Shown here in pieces: positions 45,482 to 57,411 of a stretch of DNA of 64,000 bases. Under the pieces are notes generated by a model. That model ran no database searches. It saw only the letters and a program-made list of their open reading frames with translations, and had not been told where the DNA came from. How positions within the stretch are numbered: position 1 is the stretch's first letter; each line of letters opens with the position of its first letter. Both the position numbers and the translations under genes were made by a program. The stretch comes from Lepidodermella squamata (taxonomy: Eukaryota > Gastrotricha). Location of the stretch: contig JBLDXI010000021.1 in assembly GCA_047495785.1 (NCBI GenBank), forward strand, positions 558,001 to 622,000, given 5' to 3'.

Positions 45482-47506
45482 ATGATTATTGAGATTGCAG
45501 TCATACTCTTGACCGCTTTCGATAGTAGCATATCGCAAATTGTCAGCAGCAATTTGGTCGCCGCCCCATGCAGCGCTTCCTTTGTTAATGATCCAACTCA
45601 GATTCGTCCACGGACGACTTACACATGGCTGATAAGACCTTTGAACAACAATCAGGTAACAATGACAACTCTTATTAATATACATCGGTGAATTTCACGT
45701 TATTCGACTACTACTTGCAAGAGAATTTTGGTCGCTCCTGAGTACTATGGAAACTTTTCTGTCAACTCTGTGAAATCTAGTAGGGCGATCAAAGTTTCTG
45801 GATCAAGCCGTGGTTTAAGCGCCTCATTCAGAACAGGTTCTTGCTATACCAGGAATTTTAAGCCAACTGCTGAAAAACCTGTTACTTACAGATGGAACTG
45901 GTCAGATTATATTTGATTGTGCCTCTCAATCTTTCGGAGTCTTTAGTGCCGCAAATATCAACGTTCCAAACTATCGTGTCCCCGGCAAATTACTAGCATA
46001 TGCTTGCGATGGCAATGCCTTGACTGGTACATACTAAAAATTAAGAAAATTATCGAAATATTACTGGTGTGATTAAGCTGGCGGACTGCTGGCGATGACG
46101 CAAGGTTCAGATCAGGCAATCATTGTGGAGTATGTCTTGAAAAATGCGGTCGCCAGCCCAAATCAGATTGCTCGCTTTGGTGTTACTGCTTGGTCTCTTG
46201 ACAATACGCCGATTCCAACGGTATACTTAAAATTTCATTCCGGAGTTGAAAAACTTGGCTCATTTCCAGACAACGACTAGAAGGGCTGCGACAACACAAA
46301 CAACAACGACAACCAGAACAACAACAACGACAAGGCCTTTGAATGTGGCAACACAGGCGCCAAGTTTGAAAAAATCTAGAATTTGGCCTTTGCATCCGAT
46401 TTTTCGTTTCCAAAAGATGATGGATGCATGGAAATTCAGACATCAGCTAGCGGGAGGGGACTATTCCGGAGGCGACAAACAAACGTTTTTAGACAGCGCA
46501 ATTCGCTCAACACGCAAGAGTACCCTTTCATAGTGCAGTTGCGGTACACATCACAGTCCGTACAAGGAGTTTGGCGACCGCGTGGCGGAAGGGACAGGAG
46601 GCAGATTGGACGGCGACCTTTCGGCCGCGATAGAGAACAACTAAGGAGATATGACTATCAATGTACTGGAGTTCTAGTCGATCCTTTCTGGGTAGTCACT
46701 GCCAAGCACTGTGTATTCCCGGGGAAAAAGTATTAAGCATAAACTATCAATTTTCGGCTGTTACTTGCGGTTTTTTATGTGTTGCAGTCGACCTAGCAAC
46801 TGGGTTGTAGTCACGGGGGCGACGTCAACAAATGACAATGCCGATGTGACCAATACTGACGTTGTAAGATTTAAATTGCCGCCTGCCTCCAGGTAAGATA
46901 AATTATTCCATATCTTTGAATGATTCACGTTTACCATATGAAATCTAAGGCGGAGAGATAACAATAACGCAGAGGCCGATATAGTGATGGTTCGCCTGGA
47001 AACGCCTCTAACCGACGTCCCCTACGTATGCTTGCCACCGTCTAACTGGCTGCCAGCTAACGGCAGCGATTGCTCAACTGCGGCATGGGAACAAGGCCTT
47101 AGCGGAAATGACGTGGAATTTGTTTCACGACAGCAGTGTTCGCAACGTGATTGGCTGAGAAATGTTGAAAATGACATGTTCTGCGCTTCTCAACCTCCAA
47201 ATACTTCATGCTTGGTAAAAATTGAATCGCTGTGTAATTTCAACTTTTTCCAATTTTAAACAGGATACAATGGCAGAAGCTATGTTTTGCCCTGCTGACG
47301 ATAAGCTTCGATTGACAGGGATAGCGTCGCGAGCCCAGAGACCATGTGGCCGTGAGTTGAACATATTATCACTTATAATTTTCCTGAAATGAACTTTATC
47401 TGCTGTAGGTCCGAGAAATCCTACCGTTTTCGTCAACATCCCATTTTACAGTTCGTGGATTGACAGCGTAACAAATACTGCAGAAGGCGACCGCGACGAT
47501 GATTAA
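45482..47506 (+). CDS. CUB-like serine protease homologue 3, catalytic motif lost
   Basis: Exons 45482-45655, 45722-45836, 45892-46026, 46078-46220, 46270-46344(?), 46380-46729, 46788-46892, 46950-47214, 47264-47351 and 47409-47506. It shares layout and exon positions with protease homologue 2: CUB-like part (CSASFVNDPTQIRPRTTYTW, RILVAPEYYG), Thr-rich linker, S1 domain (EYPFIVQLRY ... VVTAKHC). The His (TAKHC) and Asp (EADIVMVRLE) remain, but the serine motif is replaced by SCLDTMAEAMFCP. There is an Arg-rich insertion before the YDYQC strand. A frame change between about 46345 and 46380 needs either a 35-bp intron (AAT/GTGGCA...CTAG) or is a frameshift, so the gene may be damaged. The start at 45482 is the least certain part. 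AATAAA at 47643-47648. Confidence 0.65.
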
Positions 47507-47940
47507 AAGTCGTCACGAAATGCCACATGAATTTCATACATTATATGCATCATCCGCGCCTTTCAAGTTAACAAGATAATTCACACTATGATTTTGCAAT
47601 ACATTGGACCTTGGATTTACTATTTTTGTTCCTGAAAAATTGAATAAACAATACTTGATAACATGGGCGATTAAATTGCGCACACAGTCATATGCAACAT
47701 AATCAATGTCGAATGCAAAAACGCGCGCTACGCCCTTTATGAATCATGATTCATCTTAAAAAAGAGAAGATGAATCATACGAATTTTCGGCTCACTGTAC
47801 ATAAATTAACTTGGGCTGTATGCGTGAGTAATTTTACGTCGTGCCAATTCCTTTTTTATATTTTGAATCAGCCAGCAAGTGAAATACCTGCTAAAAATAC
47901 AAGTCGATACTACAACAAAGAATTTAGTGGCTCATTTTTA

Positions 47941-48630
47941 ATGGCAACCGATGCGCAGTCAAAGAAACTATTGGATTTAAGGCATTACCTGAATTTGACG
48001 CTTCATGCGGCTAGTTGTCCCGGTGGGGATACCTGCAAGGTACCGTATTGTGGCCGCAGTCGACGAATCCAATACCATATATCTTCATCATCCTGTTCCG
48101 ATGACAACTGCAAAGGTGAGTTACCTAGGGCACTTCGGGTATTTCAATTTTAGATGAACATTGTTTTTGTAGTGAGCGGCTGCCTTCCAACGCGTCAAAT
48201 ACTACAACATTGGTGCCAGTGCCAGAAATCTGACTGTGAGCTGTGCTCGAGTGCCACATCATATCGGGAAAATGCTGAACTCAGAAATCAAATCTGCACC
48301 CCTATGTTGAATTCGCAACGCTGTCCTACAAATGGCAGGAATAATGGGAAAGACAGTGCCATCATGCAAAACGACAGGGGTTGTAAAGCAGTAATCATTG
48401 CTAAGCAGAGTGACGCTTTTGATACGTTTTCTATGCTATTACTTGATGTAAAAGCTGTAATACTAGCCGTATCACTTCTATCGGTATTGGCATTGCTATT
48501 GGTTCTATTGGGATGTTGTTTCTTATGTAACGGGAGCAACTGTCAAGTTCATTTCTTATATATGTGCGCTTTATGTGTGCTTCATAATTACAACGAATGC
48601 GCTCATCGAGTCGTGTCAAAGTTAATCTAA
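47941..48630 (+). CDS. TAZ-type zinc-finger protein with a C-terminal hydrophobic helix
   Basis: Two exons (47941-48115 and 48173-48630; 57-bp intron) encode 210 aa. Residues ~14-85 form one TAZ finger like TAZ1 of CBP/p300: LRHYLNLTLHAASC, C32-x4-C37, H46...C52-x4-C57-x4-C62, RQILQHW, then H71-x3-C75-x4-C80-x2-C83. TAZ domains bind transcription-factor activation regions. A Ser/Asn-rich part follows, and residues ~147-177 are strongly hydrophobic (VILAVSLLSVLALLLVLLGC), like a membrane helix, with Cys-rich flanks. No acetyltransferase, KIX or bromodomain is present. Another in-frame ATG at 47746 would add 65 residues; 47941 was preferred since TTTAG lies 14 nt upstream. Confidence 0.7.
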
Positions 48631-50036
48631 TTTTTTTTACCTGGCTCTTGATGTAAATATATACAGAAGCATAGTAAGCGATAAATTCGACATATTAATC
48701 TGGGCTGAGGTCAAGCGTCATCTAAGTACTATCCAAGTTATTTCTTTGGAGAGGCTGTTACGCTAGATGGTTGAAGGACCTTCGACACTTACGGAAACAT
48801 ACATAATACAATGGAAAATGATTGAGGAACTAGCGATGCCTTTTTGGTATATTCGAAACTTGCGTAATACACCTCAATCAATCAAATTCCCGAATCAATC
48901 GATCTCAAATTTGTGGGAATTAATCGCACTACGCTGAATGCGACAACTTGATCGAACAATCGAGTGATTGTAGACATGATGGAGAGAATGAAAATAATAA
49001 AATTCAACTACTTGGCAGTGTTTCGTTTTATCTTCAGTCATTCTGCAGTTACCAAAAATATATGGTCTATAGCGTGCCCAAATCAGTCACGACTTCTCTC
49101 AGTCGAGATCAATTATTAAAGGGATGAGCGCTGAGTTAAAGTATAACGCGCTTTAGAGCCCGTGAATCACAATCATATTCCTGGGAACCGAAAAGTATTT
49201 AAACTAAGGTTCTATTTACCGTACTGCCCCGAACAAAAACCGTGACATTTATTTTTTTCAAACGTTGATGAAACCCTGACATTTAAAAGGGACTGACATT
49301 TACTTCGGGCCTGACGTTTATTTATCCGAACCAACAAGTAACTGTCTAGGTAACCAAAATGGCATACATTTCCCTTAGATTCTATGTATTTTGACCCAAA
49401 AAAATTGGTCCCTGACCTTTCTAAGTACCAAGACTAGAAATTATATCCAATCAGAATGACTAAAATTACCTTATTAGTGATCTTCAGTATTATCCCCGCC
49501 ACTGACCTGACATTTATTTTTTCGAACGACCTCTAACCTCTGACATTTATTTGAGGCTGCCATTTATTCGAGGCTGACATTTTTTCGGGCAGTACGGTAA
49601 TTTTCGCGATCGTAAACAATTGCACCACTTTTCATTAAATATTATATTCGGCATTTATACGTTTATATTTGAATAAAATGAACTTTATTTGAAACGAATT
49701 CGAATAAATTCGAAGTTCTGAAACCGCGTCTGGTTCGATAGAACATTTTCATAAAAATAAAATAAAAGATCCACGTCGATGAATGTTGCAAGGCGGCGAA
49801 AACATTGTTATTATTTAAGTAAAAAATAACCAGCCGCGTAGGAATTCTTTTTGCTTTGCTTCAACAAAATTGCGAAGCCGCGGGACAAAACACGAACTCA
49901 CATTTTACTCCCTTGTCCACTTATTTATTGATAAAGCAAATCAAAGTAGAAGACTGGTATGAATCTCACTTGTATTCAAGAAGAAAATAAGATAATGAAA
50001 TTAGCAAAAAATATCACAATTGGAATCAAAATAATC
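48631..50036. other. Intergenic region between convergent TAZ and TTC41-like genes
   Basis: About 1.4 kb containing the MITE-like repeat at 49218-49597 and, near 49924-49929, the minus-strand AATAAA for the TTC41-like gene. Nothing else recognised. Confidence 0.5.
49218..49597. repeat. MITE-like element with short inverted ends
   Basis: The ends match in inverse orientation: CCGTACTGCCC on the left and GGGCAGTACGG on the right, flanked by TA on both sides (49216-49217 and 49598-49599). Inside both ends, copies of TGACATTTATT or close variants recur in the left part and again towards the right. It has no ORF. It looks like a small non-autonomous DNA transposon with TA target duplication; I could not assign a superfamily. 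Confidence 0.65.
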
Positions 50037-53000
50037 TCACAGTCGATATTCACTTGGTAGCCCAATCGAGGTTTTCGGGCGAGTTTTCCTGCCCGAGCTT
50101 TGCGATCGGTTGAAAGCTGTGCTAGGCCGGTTGACGTATGTCTGAGTAGTAGCCGGACGATTTCGGCTACCGCTCGGGTCAATATTAATAGCGGTGGCCG
50201 AAATTTGACGTGAATGTAACCGAGAGTGTAACCGCGAAGAAAACGGCCGAGTTTGCGAGAATCCGTTATCCTCGGCATTTTGCTGCCGCTGAAGCTGGCT
50301 GAACCAAACCGGCGGCATAGCTAACAACGTGTCTTTCATCAAAGACCGCAGCCATTTAACTGAATAATCTTCCTGGCCGCTTTCGAGCAGCGCTAAATCT
50401 GCTGCTTTTTGCAACAGATCAGCGGCTTCGCGTTTCGAGGCTGAGGTAGGGAGGTAGGAGAGATATCGCCCTAAACTCGCGCAGGCAAATGACAGACGCT
50501 CCGTGTCACCTCCAGCCGACAAACGGCGTTCTTCAAGGATTCCAATTGCCTCGCGGAAACATTGCTCAACCTCCTCGGAAATGAATAGCGTGTCGAAAAC
50601 TTGCTGAAGGCCTTCAGCAGCCGTCGACGGCCGACTCGAGCGGATCGAGTAAGCCGAACGGGCTCGCTCTGGTTTCGGGGTGGTGGCTCGAGAGGCTAAA
50701 ATGCAACCCAGGGCCAGGAGGGTGTCCGCTACAGCTGGGTGCTTACGACCGTACCATTTGGTCGAGGCATCGGCTGCAGCCCTCAAAAACCTCTCGCATT
50801 GCTCAGCATTTGTAGAGGATTGCCTGAAAGGTTGGTCCAGTGTAAAAATCAAAACGGAATAGATTCCTAAAACCTACGAGAAGAGGCTTAGGCAAAACAA
50901 GTGGCGAAAAACGATGGGTGGCCAGGAGGCGTTGCCATTCATTTGTAGGAAAGGATCGACAGATTCGATGGCTTGACGAGCTGCCTCGTAATCATTGACT
51001 TTGAAACACATCTCGCACGATTCAAGCTGAGCGACAACTAAAACGAAACATCCAAATTTTTCTAAGGCCAGCTTAATTCTGATGGACTTACTGTAGGAAT
51101 ATCTCACTTGTTTGTGAAATTTTTCGACGGGATGCGAATCAACTTTCTCCATCAAATTGCTCAGCTCATTGATAGTTTCCGCAGTTTTTGCGATTTCTTC
51201 GATATTTGCCCGGGCGCGGTTGCTCAAATTTTGCTCGACATCGAGGAAAATTTTCGCCGCGTATTGCATGGTTTCCAGGGCCAGTTTTATGTTGTTGAAG
51301 CGAGGAGCGGAAAAGCGAGCAGAACACCGCATTAGGAACCCGCCTAGCCTCGCATGAGCTTCACAATCAAACGGCACCTCGGCTAATATCTATATTATAG
51401 AAAATTGAAACAAGCCATGAAAAAGGGAGAAAACTGAATTTTACATTTTCGCAAAATCTTGCAACAATTGGAATCAAGTTGACGAATAGACTGACGTTGA
51501 CCTGATAATCTGAATCTGTTGGTGAAATCTTGGTTATCGCGAAAAGCCAATCGCAGATCAGCCACGAAAAATCACTGCGGTTGACTTGTCCGTCAGGTAG
51601 GCTGACTGAGTCATCCTCTCCCTCTTCTGTAATAGTGGTTTGTTCGCTTCGAGCGCGAGACGACGCCCTTTCGCTTCTTGACGGCGTTCGATCGCTGCGT
51701 CGAGACGAAACAATCTCACTACGATCTGTTGAATCCCCGAGGACATTTTCGCTCAGAACGCCTAGTTTGTTCAGCCAACGAGCGACCAAATACCGGAACA
51801 GGCCATTTGAGTTGCTCTCTATTCGCAGTAAAATTGACAAAGCTAGAACTTGGCTGTTCGCCCCATTTGCAAGCCTTGTAAACGATCTAAAAAATGAACC
51901 AATAAACTCTGTGGAATCCGAATTAAATAAATAATTCTCACTCTCCATTGCTGAGTAGTTTGACCAAGCCAGGCCAGTCGTCACATTGATCAGCTTGCAT
52001 GATTTGTTCATCGATAACAACCGAATCCCGAGAAGAGTTTGGTAAACTCTGCAAGAACCTAACGTATCGCCTCCTCCACACAGAAAACGAGTTTGCGTTA
52101 GAATCTAAATGAGCAAAAAATTGTTGGTTAGCTAAATTTAAGGAGCTGAATTTTTACCGAATAAAACTGTTGCTAAGCCGCGTCTGACACTTTCCGAAAC
52201 GAGCTTCAACGTGTTTCTGGAGCCGGCTCGGAATAGATAGCTGGCAGATTGCCAGAAACTGCACCATCGTTCGACAACCTTTTGATTTTGGCTCGGTTTT
52301 TTTATTGCCATCACTAAACGAAGCATTGGCATGATCGAGCGAGTCGGCAGGCCATAGCGCGACAAAACCATGAAACGAAGAAAAACAGGAATCCAAGACA
52401 CATTGCGATCTGGCTCCTCGGTTGTAGTCGATGTGGCGGCTGGAACTAGATGATTCGAGTGCCCCGTCCATTTTCGCAACTCATGCGAGAGCAAATCTCG
52501 CAGGCGAGTGAGTTCTAAAACGCATTCGACTTGATACTCGAGCCTGTGTAACATGTCTTGGTTAGCGAGGATTCGACCAATAGCCGCCAGGTGAATCGCA
52601 CTACCCGCAGCTGGTGACGCGAGAATGGTCGATACGAGATGGCGCGGGAATTTAGAAAAAGCCACCGTTTCTTTTCGAAGGAATGTTTCTTTGAAAACGT
52701 GATCCTGCGCCAGGCTAGCAACGTCCATGACTTCCACGTCGTTTCTTTTGAGCAAAACTTTCAATGTCATGTCATTAGCAGTAGTTGTAACAATTATGCG
52801 ACACTGCGGCGGCAGCTTTTCGGGTAACCAATGCAGCTGCTTCACTTTAACCTCGGCTCCAGATCCGAAATAGCGACCACATGAAACAAAATCAAGGCCC
52901 ATGATGACCAGTAAACACGGTCCCAACGCTAAGGAAGCGCCGAATTCTTGCTCAATTTGATGCAACTGTCGAGCTTCAAGCGCCTCTAGAATTCGGCCCT

Positions 53001-54154
53001 CCTTCAACGTCCGATCTGCAGTTCAATAAAATCGTAGAAAAAATTGAATCTGAAATATCACATACCATATTCCTTGTGAAATGACCGAAACTTTTTGGTA
53101 GCATTGTCCATCAAAAACACAACACTGTTCATTTCGAAACTGGGAGCATCAGAATCGGCATGGAATACGCTGACTGGAATTCCCGGATTCGACTCGGAAA
53201 ACTGTGCCAGCCAATAGTAAAGTAACTGATGCTTTCCTGATCTAGCGTCAGAAACCAGTGCGATAATTTTCCCATCTTCACTCGACTCTTCATCCTCCGT
53301 AATATTATTGTTGGTTGGTTTTTCGGTATTCGCAAAGTCTACCCGCCTCGACAACTCTTCCGAAAGTTGATCCAATGTCGGCGTGTGAATTAAGCTGGAT
53401 GCCTGAAGTAGGCCTGATTTGTTGACGCAACGATTTATATCGCCTAGAATTTGGTTGATCATCTGCTTCGAATTATCGAAAAAACGCATTCTCAAGTCGT
53501 TTCCGAGAATTTCCCGCTTCAAATTATCGAACCGAGTAGCGTCGGCAAGTACAGTCGGCGCTCTCTGATGAGCGAATCGGCCATTTTCGCTCAATAGAAA
53601 TATCGATCGTTCGTAAGTTGGTCGTCGAATGTAGATGAAGGGCGAGGGTTTGCCGTCATCGTCAATCTCAAGTTCAGCTTTTTTGCCACCGGCCGAGCTT
53701 TTCAAGGTCGCATATTGGATAAGAATATGCAGCAAACTGGCGTGTTTTATTTTCGGGTCTAACAACCATGTATGGCCCAGGCTGACCGATGTATGAATAT
53801 TTTTCTCGCCCTTACCATGGCGAGATTCGGAATAGGAAGCTCCATATGAGTCCCCGAGGACAAAGAAAACTATACAGTAAATAAGGGTTGAATTTTTATT
53901 CCAACAGTGATTTCTATCATACCAAAAGGGTAGCAGCCATCGATTGAGTTTAGCAACGTTTGCAGATGGTAACCATCGTTAAAAAGTCGACTATCTGAGT
54001 GAACATGGGCAGTTGTAATCGAGGTTAGTACCGCTAGATCATTGCCGAGGGGATTTAATTGTCCCAAGAAAGAGGCGTTCCACTCCTCCAGATCTGCGAA
54101 TTCCGAGTTCAGATCGCCGTCTACGTTGCCAAATATAAACGGCTGAACCAACAT
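50037..54154 (-). CDS. TTC41/nephrocystin-3-like STAND NTPase with DUF4062 and TPR regions
   Basis: Eight minus-strand exons (54154-53923, 53869-53066, 53015-52158, 52104-51942, 51886-51445, 51389-51092, 51037-50878, 50823-50037; introns 50-55 bp) encode 1247 aa. The N-terminus resembles DUF4062 (LGNDLAVL ... LQTLLNSIDGCYPFVFFVLGDSYG, then a PFIYIRRPTY block). An NTPase follows with a weak P-loop near residue 285 (SDARSGKHQLLYYW), Walker B-like LVIMGLD near 381, and RIIVTTT. The C-terminal third has TPR-like helices (HPAVADTLLALGCILA; CASLGRYLSYL) and ends in a basic Ser/Arg tail. The closest known architecture is TTC41 ('grand nephrocystin') and nephrocystin-3, linked to cilia; the exact orthologue is uncertain. 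It begins 121 bp after HEATR4 on the same strand. Confidence 0.75.
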
Positions 54155-54275
54155 TTCCGTTTAACATGGACCTATATATGCAAAATTAAATTGTTTATTT
54201 GGCTTGTTTCAAGTATCGCAAATTTGGAAAGAAAGGATTCGTTCAAAAGAACTCAAGGTAAAAAATATATTCCAG
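54155..54275 (-). promoter_or_regulatory. Intercistronic gap HEATR4 to TTC41-like
   Basis: 121 bp. On the minus strand it holds AATAAA (54199-54194) for HEATR4, then GCATATATAG ending at 54172, 17 nt before the next ATG. A poly(A) signal closely followed by an acceptor is the layout of an intercistronic region in trans-spliced operons. Confidence 0.45.
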
Positions 54276-57200
54276 TTATTTCTCATGTGCGCTCTTAACA
54301 ACTCGATCGACAAGAGCATCTAGGAAAGCAGGATTGAAAGTCGCATTGCCAGTAGATGATGTTGAGGTTGTCAAGGCTGCAAGTGCGCGACCTGCCTCTC
54401 GAGCCACTACGCCTTGGGTCCTAGAGCGTAGGAAAAATCGAATTAATTAATTAGGTGAGCCAGGTTTTTCTAACTCACTTCTCATATCTTTCACGAAGAG
54501 CAGCAAGAGCTCGCCTATCGGTAGTTCCGACACTTGCTAGTGCTCTGCACGCAGAAATACGTACACCCTCGTGTGGATCGAGTTCAAGCAGGTCAACGAG
54601 AGCACGAGTTATCCTGCTTCCTCTCATCCTTAGGCCAACAGCGCAACGAATCGCTTGCATTTTCGTTTCAAATTCTGCCTTATTATCCAGATTAGCCATT
54701 ATTTCTTCGCTGATTTTCTCGTAAAGACCGAGCTTATAGAAGGTTCTGGCACATTCCGTGCAAACTTGCTTATCAGAGTCAAAAGTTAGCCGCTTCAATA
54801 AAATTTCCTGGAATTCATGTAATCGGAATTCGTAACCAGGGGTTGATGCTTCCCGTAGCTTTACGAATCCATCGGCTAAAAGTCGAACTAATGCAGCTCG
54901 CACGCCAGCAACAGGCGAATTTTGGAGCAGATCTAGCGCTATTTTGAATACCTCTTCGTCTGTAACTCCAATGCCACCAATCAGTTCCTGAAGGGCATCT
55001 GCAACAATCGGTGTCGCCGATCGAGCGATTTGCCGGAAAGTCAGTTCGGTGAGCTGACTTATCTCTTCAGCTTGGTCTTCGATTTTGGCTATTAAACTTT
55101 CATATTCCTGGAGTTTTTCTGTGTACTCAGCATTCGCTTGCACCACTGAGCTGTCTTCTGGTGCAGCAACCATTGTGCTGTCTTCCTGAGAGAGTGTTGG
55201 GGGTGCCAAAGGGGGAGGTGGTGGCATTACTCGGACTTTTCGAAGACACGCTGCGGCGTAAAAGCTTAGCTCAGGTGAAGGGCATTGGCAAAGTTGAACG
55301 AGCCGATGGACGATCAAACAATCAGTCGGTGAAATGTAGAGTAAATTTAACATCTTCCCCTGCAAGTCAGGAGCATTTTTTGTTTCAGTTGACATTTCAC
55401 TTTTGCCAAATGGTCGGGACATTCGAGGCGAAGCAAGGGCTTTCTTCAGCCATCGCAGAAGATCGCATAGAATTTGGTGATTCGACGAAGAAATGAAAAC
55501 AAGAAGCTCTTTCATTATATTATCATCAGTGAAGCCGAGCATCAACAGGAGCTTGAGAATTTCATATCGCAAATCCATGGAAGGGCTACGTTGAGTTGAG
55601 CTTGAAATCATAGAAACAAGATCGGCGATAATTTCGTTGTTAGTCACTCCAAGAGCGGCAATCTGCCTTGCTGATGATATTTTTTGCTCCAAGGAAACAT
55701 TTTCGGACTTGATTACGTTTATCAAATCTTTCACGCGCTCTAGGCGCTTGGCAATGTATTGCATAGGCGAGGGCATTTTCCTCGTGTGATACCAGCCACT
55801 TTTTGTCATAAAAACGCGCTCGTTCTGGCCGCTGGGTAGTTGCAGACTTCTTGACGTATCGCCTACAGGTGGGAGCTGTCGAGGAGCGTCCTTGATGTAC
55901 AATGATTTCCGACCCTTGGATTTTGCTTTGGTTGTAACAGTGCCGTTCGCGGGAGATTTAGGTCGGTGGCTGTCATCCAGATGAGGTCCACGCATGATTG
56001 AAGCGCTTGGTGCTAGTGAAATTTCATTGCGACCGTTTGAACGACCCATCAACTCACTCGCTTTTCGGACGTCAACTTTTGACTGGACTTTCTCAGCGTC
56101 AAACATGAGCTCGTACAACGTAAGATGCGTTTTCTTCAACAGGTCATGTTGATTAATGAATCTTGGGGGCATATTTTTGGCGCGCTCCCGGAGTAAATCA
56201 GTGTCGGTGGCAGGAATTGGTGGGTATACTTCATCAGACAATTTTGCGAGCAACAGTTTCGCTGGAATCGGTTCCGGTGGTGGGTTATAGATTAGCTTAT
56301 CTTTTGTATGGATTGAATTCCGGAACTTCTTCTCCAGCCATTTTTGACCCTTCATGCGGGCCAAAATGCTGTTGGGTCTCCTGAAATCTACCTTTGCATG
56401 AACTGCCTGTTGAGCTTTTTTTAGCGCCCGATATTCGGCTGGTTCTAGGGGAATCGACTGCAGAGCAGCATCGTACGCTCTGCCCATCATTTCTTGGACC
56501 GTAACCGACAGCCTCTCTAACGCTTTCTCTTCTGAATTAGGATCAATATATTCTTTATCGGCGTTGCTCCACGGCAACGCTGCTCTGCTAATATCGCCCT
56601 TGTCTTTTACATATGAGTTGGATCTGTGTATATCCAAGGAGTGATAAGTCAAGCCGAAGCCAGTTAAAGGGCTATGTTCGATTTGATGATGTTCGCTCAA
56701 CCAATAACTATCGGCAGCATCAAGAGGTTCTTTAGGGCCAGATCTCCCGTCCCGAGAGTGAAACATTGATTCACGGCCAGAGCGTGGTTTTATACTGCCC
56801 TCGTCCTCTTCCTCTTCACCGGAAGACAGGGACTCGCCTTCGCCAGCTGATGGTGCAGACACAATAAATGTAGGTGAGCTAGCCAGCCCTCCAGACTGAT
56901 TACCGAATGAAGGGCTACGAGCCTGCGCGTAATACTGCATGACTGTTTCTTGAGACATCAAAGGTTCTTTGGTTAAGGATTCCAGTTTGACTTCTAGCCA
57001 ACGAAGACGACGTCTTAACCTGACCGCATTGTCGACGGAATCATTGCCTTTTAGTGCTGCTCGCAGCTCGACAGCTAACCGGCCCATTTCCGCAACCAAC
57101 TTGATTATAATGTGTTGCTTGATTTTATGAGGAGTCAAAATAGTTTCCTCCGGTTGATCTATTAGTTTCAAATGCTTCTGCTCCAAGTCTTCAAGAACCA

Positions 57201-57411
57201 ATACAGTATGCATGAAGTACCGGATATTCTTTTCAAGTGTTTTGTACCATGCGAAAGCATCCTTGTGAAGCTTAACCCGATTAGTGTCGAGATACTCAAG
57301 TCCTATACCACAACTCTTCGCGGTGTAGTCAGCTTCATGCCAATGTCTGCGATCATTTACGATTCGGAAGAGCACGGCTTGAACCTTGCGATAATCTTGA
57401 TTTGCAAACAT
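54276..57411 (-). CDS. HEATR4: HEAT repeat-containing protein 4
   Basis: Two minus-strand exons (57411-54479 and 54420-54276; 58-bp intron) encode 1025 aa, essentially the size of the mammalian protein (about 1026). The N-terminal half has a helical charged region, an acidic Ser-rich stretch, and conserved-looking blocks (EMMGRAYDAALQSIPLEPAE; DFRRPNSILARMKGQKWLEKKFR; VFMTKSGWYHTRKMPSPMQY). The C-terminal half is a HEAT/armadillo solenoid (QIAALGVTNNEIIADLVSMI; KLLLMLGFTDDNIMKELLVF; LLELDPHEGVRISACRALAS). Function is poorly known; in animals it is linked to testis and ciliated tissue. The name rests on length, layout and the solenoid end. TCTTAG lies 4 nt before the ATG. Confidence 0.75.
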
